Part shown: positions 47,559-58,291 of the stretch, piece after piece
Layout: the number at the start of each line of letters is the position of its first letter
How positions within the stretch are numbered: the stretch's first letter is position 1
NCBI RefSeq assembly: GCF_005239225.2
Contig: NC_133301.1
Coordinates: 8,928,318 to 8,992,317, forward strand
Reading direction: 5' to 3'
Length of the DNA stretch: 64,000 nucleotides
Source: Populus alba
Taxonomy: Eukaryota; Streptophyta; Magnoliopsida; Malpighiales; Salicaceae
Notes under the pieces: model-generated
What the model was told of the DNA's origin: nothing
Database searches by the model: none
What the model saw: only the letters and a program-made list of their open reading frames with translations
Position numbers and translations under genes: made by a program

Positions 47559-49054
47559 TATGACTTAACATTTTTTATATATACACAAAAATTAGAAAGA
47601 TATTTTGGCATGTTTTTTTGAATTTAATAATCAGTTTATTGAATCCATGAGAACATGGTTAATTTTTCAATAACCCCTAAAAACTTTAATTCATAAGAAT
47701 CAATGGTCAATATTATGGTATAAATGATGGACCTACAAGTAAGGTGGCATTTAAATAGCAGAACTTGTCTTGAAAATTCTCAAAATTATTTTGGGTATTC
47801 ATCAATTTTAATTAAAAGTATTTTAACCACAACATATGAGTTGTGGAAAATTCTTTCACCTTCCAAGATAGGTGAACCCTGCTAGAACACTTACATAGAT
47901 TCTTCCTGCGATAATTTATTTGGGCATATGAGCTCATAATGAATTTGAAATGTTAGATTTATTCATGAGAATAAATCTTTATTCTAAGCCATAGATGAAC
48001 CATTAATTTAGGAACTTGTCAATATCTTTAAGCCATATTTAAACCACACAATATAATTTGCCCTAAGTAAGGTGCATTAAGGATGCTAATATTTTTCCTA
48101 ACCACAATCAGTCCTTTACCCTAAAATTTCATATAAGACCAATCTATTTGGGTCTCCTAGTAACCTTGAACCAAAAAAATAGGTTGCAAGTCCTTAATCC
48201 CGATGCCACAACATCATGCGCATGCGTGCGACAATATTAATTAATGAGAGATAAATAACTCTTACACAAATATTAATGAGATGAAAAGGTGGTAGGCTAT
48301 GATGAATTTTTTATACTCTAAGAAGTGTAAGGAGTGTAGGACCCAAAATGCATTAGTTGACTAAAACTTTTGAAGGACCTATGTGGAGTCTCAAAAAATA
48401 TCTAAAGGGACCCACGTGAGGTTCTGAAAAAATCAGGCTTAAAGTGTTTGGCTTAAGCAATTGACTTGAGCTTGTTAGGGGGTGAAAATAGGTTTTGGTG
48501 CCCTCATGGGCTATAGACATTGGGCTTAAGTGCATACCCATGCCGATAGAGGTATTAGGTTAGTGTGTAGTGCTAATGGTGTTGGGGTCCACACCTAGCA
48601 ACTTAGTTGGGTTCGTGCCTAATACACCCAACAAGGCTTTAAGAGTGGGCCCAACATTTAGGGTGCTAGGTTGCATACCTAGCAAGGTGCTCGGCGTGCG
48701 TCCACCACCTTGGTTGTTAGGCGGTGCCTAACTTTAGGCCCAAACACTACATGGGCCTACCTTTATAGGCTTAGTCTTGGGGCTTTAGCCCATAGAAAGT
48801 TATTTGGGCTTTTAGGTTTTTTGGTCCCTTGGTGTTTTAGGCCTGTTAAATGTGGGCTCTTGCTTAACATTTTTTTTAAACTACTGATAAATTTTAATTA
48901 ATTGTAACCCCCAAGTCTTTGTGATAAATATATGTAAGGATTTATAAAAATGTATGGTTACTATAATGAGTTCATTGATTTTTCTTTATATGAGAAGAGG
49001 GGTGGAAACCCCATGCTAATTCAATTGTAAAAGTACTTTTATTAGATGAGATTA
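45606..49054. other. Non-coding repeat-rich DNA
   Basis: No gene recognised. An (AT)n tract lies at about 47518-47556. The stretch 48350-48800 is richer in GC with recurring words such as CCTAGCAA, GTGCCTAA and GGGCCCAA, and a short inverted repeat GCTAGGT-TGCAT-ACCTAGC near 48664. It is probably LTR-derived. Confidence 0.4.
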
Positions 49055-49325
49055 CTTGGAGAGGATCTATACTTAGAATTATTTCTAAGCATGTAGAGGG
49101 GAACTATGAAAAAACCTATATATAGAAAAAATTCTAGGAGTTTGAGGGGAACATATAGAGAAACCCATACTTAGAAAAAGATTTATGAGGTTGAAAGGAA
49201 CCCACGGAGGAGTCAATTAGAAATGTTTCTATGAGGATGAGGGTAACACGTGGAGGAACATATACTTATAAAATTTTCTAAAAAGTTGAGGGGCACCCAT
49301 GGAGAAACCCATACTTAAAATTCAA
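49055..49325 (+). repeat. Degenerate tandem repeat, about 48-51 bp units
   Basis: The phrase TTGAGGGGAACATATAGAG with a CCCATACTTAGAAA tail, or close variants, recurs near 49093, 49141, 49192, 49240 and 49288, giving about five units. Confidence 0.65.
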
Positions 49326-49334
49326 GATCATACT

Positions 49335-49815
49335 GAAAAGTGGACAGCTTGTGGCTTTTCATGCGATTGTGTTGGGTTTGGGAGCCCTTTATTAGAGAGT
49401 GATCACAATAGAGTATAGGAGGCCCATGGCTTTCTTGATAATGCGTAGGGCATGATAGCTTTTCCATTAGAGAGTTATCATACTAAATAATGAGAGATCT
49501 AAGATTATACCTGGAGATAGTGTAAGGCTTGGAAGCCCTAGTGGAGAGTCATGCTAGCCCAAGACTACATTGGGGAGTAGGAGATCAAAAATCAATCTCT
49601 GGAGATGGTGTGATGCCTAGAAGCCCTATTAGAGAGTCATGTCAGTCCAATACTATAATAAAGAGTGAAAGACCCAAGACCAATCCCTGGAGATGACATG
49701 GAGCCTAAAAGCCCCATTAAAGAGTCGTGCTAGTCTGAGATTACACTGGAGGCATGAGGTCTGAAAGCCCTATTAGAGAGTCATGTTAATTTGAAATTGC
49801 ATTGGAAAGTGGTAT
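49335..49815 (+). repeat. Degenerate tandem repeat, about 90 bp units
   Basis: AAGCCCTATTAGAGAGTCATG or close variants recur near 49382, 49530, 49620, 49706 and 49770. They are joined by CTGGAGATGGTGTGA-like and CCAAGACTACATTGG-like phrases. Sits next to the 50-bp array, probably inside the same long retroelement. Confidence 0.6.
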
Positions 49816-50558
49816 ATAGGAAGTGTATGTTAGAGATATAATATTTTTATTTTAGGAAGTGTTATCCCATTTTGATTTAAAGGTGTAGTAGACCTTTAGG
49901 ATAAATCAAGTGCCCATGAGTTGGTCCCTGTCGCGGGGTCCGCACCGCGATGTCGTTGACGATGATGGAGGCTTTTATCATGCCTCCAGATGAGGTGTTG
50001 TGTGTTGAGAATAGTTTTTGGATTTAATCATAAAAATATGATTAATGTTTAGGAGTCGCCACCTAATATTATGATTACTAGGAACATATGGTCTGCGAGA
50101 GTCTGAGTAAAGGACTGGTTGTGCAAGGGAAAGACGCATCACTCCCAATGCACCTTACTTAAGATATGATGCATTGTTGTTTGATTGTTTTTTCTAAGTC
50201 GGGTTTCTATCCATTGGTCTTTTCTAAGGTTCAAGGTAAATCTCTCTTTATGATAAAGTCTCTACCTTATTAGGTTAAATCCTAACTATTATAAATTCAA
50301 AATTTTAGCATCACATTTATTTTATGTCTTATATCTTTAGTACCTAAAGGTGTAATTTATTGTGTAATTTTACACCCCACGGATATTAAAGTCTACATCT
50401 GGACCCTAAAAAAAATTTGTAAAAGAGTTTTTGGTATTTTGGCCAAACCTTAATGGATAATCATATTTTGGTTACGATATCCATTTTGCATTTTAAAACA
50501 CGAGAAAGATGCAATTTTTGTTTTTATAAAGATATGCTTGGAAAAATTTTAAGATTTA
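49816..50558 (-). repeat. Probable end of a Tat/Ogre-like LTR and primer site on the minus strand
   Basis: The minus strand at 50061-50052 reads TGGCGACTCC, the start of the tRNA-Arg-type primer-binding site used by Tat/Ogre elements. Sequence to its right (minus-strand upstream) would be the 5' LTR, later split by the hAT transposon and copy D. Its start may be TGTTATAACCC at 62721. The internal side carries the two tandem arrays at 49.0-49.8 kb. Only the ten-base primer match and the LTR-like start support this. Confidence 0.35.
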
Positions 50559-50566
50559 GTTGCATG
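50559..50566. repeat. 8-bp target duplication of the hAT element, left copy
   Basis: GTTGCATG here and GCTGCATG at 56055-56062: seven of eight bases match, the length expected for hAT transposons. Confidence 0.85.
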
Positions 50567-51397
50567 TAGGGGTGAGCAAAAAAACCGAAAAACCGAGTAA
50601 ATCGAGTAAACCGAAAAAAAAACAACCAAAAAAACCGAACCGAAAAAAAACCCAATTAAAACTGATTATTTTTTTTGTTAAAATTTTCGGTTCGGTTCGA
50701 TATCGGTTTACGAAACCAGAAACCGGAAAAACCCCAACCGAACCGAACCGGTTCGGTTTAAGGGGTACTATAAATACGAAAAAAAAAAAAAAAACACTTT
50801 CTAATTCCTGAAACCTAATTAACTAAAAACCCTAGATACTTTTCTCTTCAGCGCCGCTCCCTCAATCCTCACAGCCGCGCTCACATAATCCAGTAATCCA
50901 CACTTTCACTCACTCTGTAACAAAATCTAGTTCTCTAGCACTCTCTCTTCGGTGTGAATAAGAAAGTGTCAAGTGATGGAGGTGTGGCTAGCTTGCTGAA
51001 TCGCCTCCTCGTACTGCTAATCTTCTTCCCGCTAGGCGCTAACTCATTTCTCTTTCGACCAGAACTCCTTAATCAGTTAATCCGGAAGTTCCCCAGAGTT
51101 CTTCCTTCTAAGAGGGTTGGCGACTTGGCGCAAACAAAAGCAGCAGATATTGAAACTAATAGCAAAGAAGGCTAGGCTCCTCGAACCAGTTTCTCTCCGA
51201 TCTTCTACCGTACTCTCCCTTCCACTCCAGCCTTACCTTAAAGGCCTGGTTTCGTCTGGTAAGCGAGTTGTTAACGCTTTTTTGGTTGTCCTCATCTTCG
51301 ATTCTTCATTTCTCTCTTTAATTCCTCAATCTTGGCTCCTTTCTGTTCACCACTTCACCTCTTATGTTCAAAAGTTGCTGCTGCTGTTTTGGTTTTA

Positions 51398-51468
51398 ATG
51401 TTGCTCGCTTTCTCTTCAGCGTCTTCTTTGGTTGATGTTGCTCGCTTTCTCTTCAGCGTCTTCTTTCC
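51398..51468 (+). repeat. 37-bp tandem duplication in the hAT leader
   Basis: ATGTTGCTCGCTTTCTCTTC with GCGTCTTCTTT occurs at 51398 and again at 51435, in the probable first, non-coding exon of the transposase gene. Confidence 0.85.
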
Positions 51469-51509
51469 GTTCGGTTTAGACTCATCTTCGCCGTCGGTTT
51501 AGACACCAG

Positions 51510-53067
51510 GTATGAATTTTTTTTCCTGTCAATCTCCCTTTTTTTTTTTAACTTATGCTTTGTGATTCTGTGTATTTGTTGGTATATCCTTAAAAAAAAA
51601 AAAAATCAAACTTTGAGCATTCTGTGTATTTTTTGTTGATTTTATAACCATGCCATTTTTCCTATTATTTTTTCAAATTGTGCTAAGAGTTTGCTAAATT
51701 ACCTCATCCACAGCAGTCTATTATGGTAGAACTAACTGCCAAATTAAACATCATAGTAATGTCTCACCAAGAAAATTTTTTATCTATAAATGGCTAAGAT
51801 TATAGAGAGGTACTGACTGAGCATGTGAGAGAAGCAGCCCAAAAGGTGCTAAATCAGAGAACATCTCACTTCAAAAAATTTGTCTTATGATTAAAGTGAC
51901 AACAATCAAAGTTTTTTGTTTATTTTATAGTCCTTGCAAATAACAGAATCGAATGGGTAGATAACCCATGGTTGTTAGGTTTTGCAAGTAATTGCAATGA
52001 AATGAATTTATATAAATAAATTTAAGGAAAGCAACAAATAAGTCCTGCAACTATGTTTTTATACTTGGAAGTGTTTAACCTTTCTTATTGTTGGCCTCCA
52101 TCCAAGTCAACCATCTACAACAATTAAATTGTCAATGAACCACATTTTCACATTTACCTTCATTATCCTACACTATCAAAGCCCCAAATTGCAACTCTAA
52201 ACACCAAATTTCAAGTGAGCATGGCACAAGTGTGGCATGTTTCGTCAGACAAGAAAAACATAAAACTTATTTCAGGAAAAATGTGCATATTATGGAAAAA
52301 TGTGATTCTTTTTAAGGCAGGGTAAAGGATGCACTTGAGAAAAATGTGGACCCTTGATCATTTTTGTTGTTTGTAATAGACAGTCTAGGATGGAGCAACA
52401 ACATTAAAAAAAAATTGGAAAGCCCCATCAGCAATCCCAAAATTGGCCACACTCTGTCCAGTGACCATTCTCCTCACCCAAATCATCTCCATCTTCTTTG
52501 TTTCAAAATAGTGAAATATACCTTTGATAGAGAGAAATATGAACACTGTTTCAACGTTTGATTCTGGAGTACTTATGTGAACAGTGAAGAATTACGAATT
52601 AAAAAACCAAACATGAATCCATTCTATTAAATCTTTGGTGATCTGAATTTGATAGCAATTCTGCCATGGAAATTCATTGCAATTTATTCCTTAGGGTATA
52701 GATTATGTGACTTCATTACTTGTTTTTAGATGTTTACTTTTAACAATGTCCATGTTGAAGTTCTCTCTGTCTGAAAACTATTCTTGTTGATCCCATTGTA
52801 TAATATTTTTTCTTCAACCATGTCTTATTGAAGTTTTAAATGTTGAGTGATCAGTTGCAAAAAGGTGCAATATTAATTGAGCAAAATGAGTTTCATAACA
52901 TTTTTCTTTTGTTGTTGTTTCCTGATTGTTTGTTGATTTCTCATCATATATCTCTTCAGTCTTCACAACATTGAAACTGCTATTGGATTTTTTTGGTTGC
53001 TATTTTAGTACATTTAAATCTATTATAAATTATGGGTTTTTAACATGTTTTCATTATGTAATAACAG
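51510..53067 (+). other. Probable 5'UTR intron of the hAT transposase gene
   Basis: Donor CAG|GTATGA at 51510 and acceptor AACAG immediately before the ATG at 53068. The intervening 1558 bp are AT-rich and non-coding. Inferred from splice motifs only. Confidence 0.5.
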
Positions 53068-55333
53068 ATGGAAACTACTCAAGTTCAAAATGCTTCATCC
53101 ACGGGTACTACACCAACATCAAACACTTCTCCAACTTCAAAAACTAACACAGAATCAACCAATGCAGGATCCACCACAGATTCAAAAGGTAAACAACCTC
53201 AAGTCCTTACATCTAAGAAAAGAAATGTTGAAGATAGAAAAAAGTCACAAATTTGGGATCACTTTACAAAACTTGATGTTGATCCTAAAGCCCCTAGAGC
53301 TGAATGTAATTATTGTGGAAAAAGTTATGCATGTCACATTATTGTTAATGGCACAAGTAATATGTGGAGTCATTTAAAAGTGTGCAAGAAGTTTCCTTTT
53401 GTGGTTGATAAGAAACAAAAGGTTTTGGTGTTAGAACCTAAGATAGAGAAGGGTGAATTGAGAGAACAAAATGTGGGAAGTCTTATGGCAATAGGTTATA
53501 ATTATGATGAATGTAGACAAGCACTAGCAAAGATGGTTATAATTGATGAGTTGCCTTTTAATTTTGTGGAGGGTCGTGGATTTAAATTGTTTGCTAGGAC
53601 TATGCAACCTAGATTTGACATTCCTTCTCGTTTTACAATTATGAGAGATTGTTTGAAACTTTATGTTGAAGAGAAGGATAGATTGAGGATAGCTCTTAGG
53701 GGTCAACGATTGTGCTTAACAACAGATACATGGACATCAATCCAGAATATTAATTATATGTGTTTAACAGCTCATTGGATTGATAATGATTGGAATTTGC
53801 ATAAAAGAATTCTTAATTTTTGTCAAGTTTCCAATCATATGGGTGAGACAATTGGCCAAGTTATTGAGAATTGCTTGTTGGAGTGGGGGATTGATAAACT
53901 GTTGACTATTACATTAGACAATGCAAGCTCTAATAATGTGACCATTTCATATTTAAAGAATGTGATGAAAGATTGGCCAACTACTATATTGTCAAATGAG
54001 CACTTGCATGTTAGATGTTGTGCACACATTGTAAACCTCATTGTGTGTGATGGCTTGAAAGAGATTAATGTTTCAGTTGTTAAGATTCGAAATGCCATTA
54101 GGTTTGTGAGATCTTCACCGTCAAGGCATCTTGCATTTAAGAAGTGGGCTGAAAAATTGCATATAGAGTGTAAAAAATCATTGTGTTTAGATGTTGCAAC
54201 TCGATGGAATTCAACTTATCTTATGCTAGAAGCTGCTGAAAAGTTTGAAAAGGTGTTTGTGAGGTTAGGTGAAAAAGAACCTAGGTATATGAGTTACTTT
54301 TTGGAGGTTGATTCAAAGGGGAATAAAAAAAACATAGGGTCACCTAGTTTGGAGGATTGGGAAAATGCAAGAACTTTGATTAAGTTCTTAAAGATCTTTT
54401 ACATGGTTACATTGAGATTTTCTGGCTCATTGCATGTCACATCAAATTCTTTCTTTGATGAATTGATTTACATGCATTCAAACTTGTTGCAATTGTGTAA
54501 AAGTAAAGATAGTATTTTAAGTGGAATGGCGATGAATATGATGTTAAAGTTTGAGAAGTATTGGGGTTGTGAAGCAAATCAGAATTTTTTGTTATATGTG
54601 GCTAATGTTTTAGATCCACGTTTGAAGCTGAAATATGTGAAATTTTGTTTTGGTGGTTTGTATGATTATGACAAAGCACAATTGCTAACAAATAAGGTGA
54701 AAGATACTTTGGTGAGCTTGTATGAGTTTTATTTGAAAATTGATGAAGTGGTGGATAATAATAGGCATAAACAGGATGTTAATGCTATTGATGATGTGGA
54801 GGTAGATGTTAATACTTTGGCTCGATTCAAAAGACACTTGCAGGAGGAGGATAGTGTGGAAAATAAAAATGAGGTTGAGAGGTATTTGATTGAGGGTTGT
54901 GAGGATCCTAATGATGATAAGTTAGATATTTTGGGTTGGTGGAAAAATAATGCTTTGAAATATAAGACACTTTCAAAGGTTGCACAACATGTTCTGGCTA
55001 TTCCTATATCCACAGTGGCTTCTGAATCAGCATTTAGCACAGGTGGTCGTGTACTTGATCAATTTTGAAGTTCTTTATCTCCAGCAACTGTTCAAGCACT
55101 CATTTGTTGTCAAAATTGGTTGCATCATGGATCAATTTCAACTGATATTAGAAGCTTGATAAATGATCTTGAAACCTACGAAAACCTTGAATCAGGTAAT
55201 TTTTTTTTTTTATAAACTTGCACCTTTTATTTTGTAATTTATTAATTAAATTGTTTGCAATCATCTAACATGTCTAATTTTTTATTTTGTAGAATTTGGT
55301 GGAAAGTTACATTTAGTAACGGATGATAATTAG
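53068..55333 (+). CDS. hAT transposase with BED zinc finger, cut short by a nonsense codon
   Basis: The first exon frame runs 53068-55068 (666 residues). A Ser/Thr-rich N-terminus is followed by a BED zinc finger with Cys80, Cys83, His102 and Cys106. The RNase H-like core shows LCLTTDTWTS (first Asp) and LLTITLDNASSNN (second Asp), then KFLKIFYMVTLRFSGS. The hAT dimerisation domain begins at DILGWWKNNALKYKTLSKVA and IPISTVASESAFSTGGRVLD. A TGA at 55066-55068 interrupts it. Beyond it the same frame continues SSLSPATVQALICCQNWLHH to a donor at 55196, and a short second exon (55293-55333) ends with TAG, so 722 residues would be the full length. TGA replaces the Arg codon usual here, consistent with CGA to TGA. 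Dimerisation would be impaired, so the element is probably non-autonomous now. Confidence 0.93.
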
Positions 55334-56054
55334 TCCAAAAGTTTGATGGTAAAAAACTAATTTTTATTTTTACATATTCTAATTTATTTTATCATGTTAT
55401 AATTTTAGATCTTGATTTTCAGGTTTTGATGTCAATGGTGTCACGGAATCAAAGTGCAATGTTCTTATCATCTTGATGTGCTTTTTTATTGTGATGATGT
55501 GCACAATGAAGATTTATATTTTTTGCATGAAGTGTTTTATTTTTTATGGCAATGTTCTTTGTTGTTTGTTTTTTAAGCCCTTTTGAAGGCAAGGCTTTGT
55601 AATTTTAATTTTAATTTGGTGTGTGTGTGTGTGTTATTTAAACTTTGATGCATTAGGAGTCCAAACTCCAAAACACAAATATTAGAAACACTTGAAATAT
55701 ATTAATTATTAAACACAATATTAGCACTAATAATTTAATATAAATTAAAATTTAGTGACAAAAAAATATTAAATATATTATAGATTTTTTTACAAAATTA
55801 GATAATATTTATATTAATTATAAGCCTATAGAAAGCCCATCAGAAAACCCATCTGAAAAGCCCAAAAAAGCCCAAAAACAATAAAACAGGTTTTCTGGTT
55901 TTTCTGTTAAAAAAACTGAACCGAACCGAACCGAAACCGGTCGGTTTGAACCGGTTTCGGTTTGGTTTCGGTTTGAATTTTTAAGTTTTTTAAAATTTGA
56001 TTTTGGTTAGTTTTTTAGATAAAAACCGAACCGAACTGGTTTTGCTCACCCCTA

Positions 56055-56062
56055 GCTGCATG
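56055..56062. repeat. 8-bp target duplication of the hAT element, right copy
   Basis: GCTGCATG, one mismatch from the left copy. Confidence 0.85.
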
Positions 56063-56662
56063 TATGGGAAAAAAACAATTTTGTTTTGTTTATTTTAAGA
56101 GGAAATTAATTTAAAATATTTAAGATTTTTTTTGAAATGTTTTGGAAATATTTCGGAGAAAACCGGATCGACCCAACAAAACTAACCCTTTTACGGGGTG
56201 GGTTGGACCAGCCCACCCATTTGGGTTAGGCTATAATAGGTCTGGCCCAACTTCAAAGTTAATTATTCTTCCCTTGCATGCAAAATATCTTCTGCATGTA
56301 ATGGTCACAGGAATGGGGAGAAGGAACGAGGAAGAAAAAAAAGGAGGCCACCTGACACGAGCTAGAGGAGTTGTTGGTCTAGGTGGACGACGAGAGGCTG
56401 GTGGCAACGTTGGGGAAGAGTTTTATGGCCAATGTTGGCTGTGTGGTGAAGGAGAGAGAAGAAACAAAAATTACAGAGGAGAAAGATAGGAGGTCATAGC
56501 AACTGCTCTGCTGCTGGTGAGGAGTTCGGTTGATGGATATGATTGTCGTCAAGTCGGTGGTGACGGTGGACGTGATGTTGATGTTGTTGCTGCTAGTGTT
56601 GGAAAAGGAAGAAAATGAAAACTGGTGGCGTTGATGGGCTGCTACCTTGTGGAGGAAAAGGG
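56063..56662 (-). repeat. Older repeat DNA, host of both younger insertions
   Basis: Lies between the hAT element and copy D. It contains GGGTGGGTTGGACCAGCCCA-like words and GAGG/GGTGG-rich stretches, with no gene. Continuous in origin with 61317 onward, since copy D duplicated AGAAG here. Probably the body of a minus-strand LTR. Confidence 0.45.
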
Positions 56663-56667
56663 AGAAG
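56663..56667. repeat. 5-bp target duplication of copy D, left copy
   Basis: AGAAG immediately before TGATTAG. The right copy is at 61312-61316. Confidence 0.75.
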
Positions 56668-57082
56668 TGATTAGTATTTAAAAGTGCATATTTATCAAGG
56701 TTTTATATCATCATTTTGCACTTAAAGTATCATTAACTCCTTAACTAAAACATGTTTTATAATAACAAGTCTAATACTATAAAATGCCCTAATATATGGT
56801 AAATGTTCAACTTAAATATAAGTCTATCACATAAATCAAATAATTGATTGATGAATTCAACTACTGAAATTTGTGAAGATAAAAAGAGGGTGAAACTTAG
56901 AAAAAAGATGTTGGTGCAGTCCAAACTGAAACACTGTTCGGTAATTGGGTCATATCTCGAGTTTTAGATGTCCAAATGACCTCAAATTTTTAAACAGATT
57001 CAGTAAGACATATGCCTACAACTTTCATGTTTTCATCAAGATCTAAGAAGACCGTTTTCAAGTCCAAACTAGAACACTGTTC
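56668..57082 (+). repeat. Truncated 5' LTR of copy D
   Basis: Aligns with the first ~415 bp of the LTR at 59477, ending near AACACTGTTCGGTTAATTG. It then changes to a short filler and ORF X sequence. Confidence 0.82.
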
Positions 57083-57115
57083 GGTTAATTGTCGTTTCCT
57101 GACAATATTTAATGC

Positions 57116-57296
57116 GACATGTCATTCTTTAGGAATGGTATCTGTAAACCGTGAAGATAAAATACAATTCATTAAGGATGGCCTGAGTAAGGGGTCTTTA
57201 GATAATCTTCTATTGACTCTTGAGACACACCCTAGTGGAGATGTGCATCGTGCAATTTATGATTTATGGCCCCAATTCCATAAAGAACATGCTTGA
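57116..57296 (+). pseudogene. ORF X, C-terminal half (copy D)
   Basis: The frame carries LGMVSVNREDKIQFIKDGLS, SLDNLLLTLETHPSGDVHRA and YDLWPQFHKEH, the conserved C-terminal half of ORF X, and stops early at 57294-57296. The start and the four-cysteine motif are gone, removed by the deletion that joined it to the LTR. Confidence 0.75.
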
Positions 57297-57482
57297 CTTA
57301 GTCTTGGGAATCTGACTAAAAAAGACCCTGTTTGCCAGTTTTTAAGAAAATTGGATGGGAAGCCTATCCCCGACCTATAGAGGGCGTTTAAGCCGTTCTT
57401 GGACGTAAAACCAAGGAAATATGTGAGCCACAATCACTACTACCTGTACATACACATGCTTTTTCAAAATAAATAAATAAAT

Positions 57483-57483
<1 letters not shown>

Positions 57484-57514
<31 letters not shown>
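57484..57514. repeat. (GA)n microsatellite upstream of LOG-like ORF (copy D)
   Basis: About 15 GA units, positioned as in copy B. Confidence 0.85.
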
Positions 57515-57517
<3 letters not shown>

Positions 57518-57638
57518 ACAGCTGGCCTACATATAGGTGGTATGATTGCATTTTCAATTTCTCATCTATATATTCTTCTCTTCCTTCCCTTCATTTCTAC
57601 TCAACCCATACATTCATCAAATACAGACGTGTGTAGAA

Positions 57639-58291
57639 ATGACAAGTTCCTCAAGTAATCACATAAACAATATTTGTGTTTTCGGTGGATTCAGTCCTGG
57701 GAAAGAAAAGGAGTTTTTAGAATCAGCAAATCATCTTGGTCAGGTACTAGCTGAGCGAAAGATTCATTTAGTGTATGGAGGAGGCAGCCTTGGGTTAATG
57801 GGAGGAGTGTCAATAGCTGCATCTTTAGGAGGTAGTCAAGTTTTGGGGGTTGTCCCCAAAGCTTTAGCACAAGGGGACATCATTGGAAAAACAATTGGAG
57901 AGGAATTACAAGTCCCACAATGTCTGATCGACTGAATGCAATGTTTAACCATGCTGATGCCTTCATTGCCTTACTAGGTGGTCTGGGCACATTGGAAGAG
58001 ATCTTTCATATTTCCTCTTGGGCTCAACTGCACATTCACCATAAACCCATAGGTTTGTTAAATGTTAATGGTTTTTATGATAAGTTGTTGTCTTTTCTTG
58101 ATCATGCTGTGGAACAAGAATTTTTAACATCTTCAGCACGACAAATCATAATCTCTGCTGCTACTGCTGAACAATTGATTGACCAATTACAATCTTTCAT
58201 CCCTGTAATTAATCCCTCCATGAGTCGCATAAATTGGTCAACTAAGGAAAGCCGTAAAAAGCTTAGATTGGATTTGAGCCTTTGTTTGTAA
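57639..58291 (+). pseudogene. LOG-like gene (copy D), best preserved, one frameshift
   Basis: LOG family enzymes cleave the ribose phosphate from cytokinin ribotides in the cytosol to release active cytokinin. ATG at 57639 opens MTSSSSNHINNICVFGGFSP, then KIHLVYGGGSLGLMGGVSIA (GGG loop) and GDIIGKTIGEELQV. A one-base deletion at about 57911-57917, relative to copy B, shifts the frame. The second frame (57920-58291) gives [46 protein letters not shown] and a C-terminus ending in LRLDLSLCL. The catalytic motif PGGxGTxxE reads LGGLGTLEE, so its proline is lost. There are no introns, whereas host LOG genes have several. The combined length of about 217 residues is normal for the family. Its order after ORF X and before the 3' module matches copies B and the minus element. 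Confidence 0.9.

Larger units (their letters stand above)
50567..56054 (+). mobile_element. hAT superfamily DNA transposon, 5.49 kb, with TIRs and TSD
   Basis: Terminal inverted repeats TAGGGGTGAGCAAAA are perfect over 15 bp at both ends. Subterminal arrays of ACCGAACCG words follow inside each end (about 50580-50760 and 55915-56035), as in other plant hATs where the transposase binds. An 8-bp target duplication flanks it. The interior holds one transposase gene on the plus strand. The element sits within older retroelement DNA and looks comparatively young. Confidence 0.93.

Noticed and set aside
48353..48901. Short frames around 48.35-48.9 kb
   Set aside because: No motif, and they lie in repeat-like GC-richer DNA with recurring words.
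50560..50811. 83-codon Lys/Pro/Thr-rich frame at the left end of the hAT element
   Set aside because: It is a translation of the subterminal ACCGAACCG array and terminal repeat.
53045..53377. Open frame overlapping the start of the hAT transposase
   Set aside because: Out-of-frame shadow of the BED-finger coding sequence; same for the minus-strand frames at 53524-54098 and 54729-55040.
57639..58291. Copy D LOG as an ordinary intact host gene
   Set aside because: It is intronless, frameshifted, lacks the motif proline and sits between LTRs with the same neighbours as three other copies.
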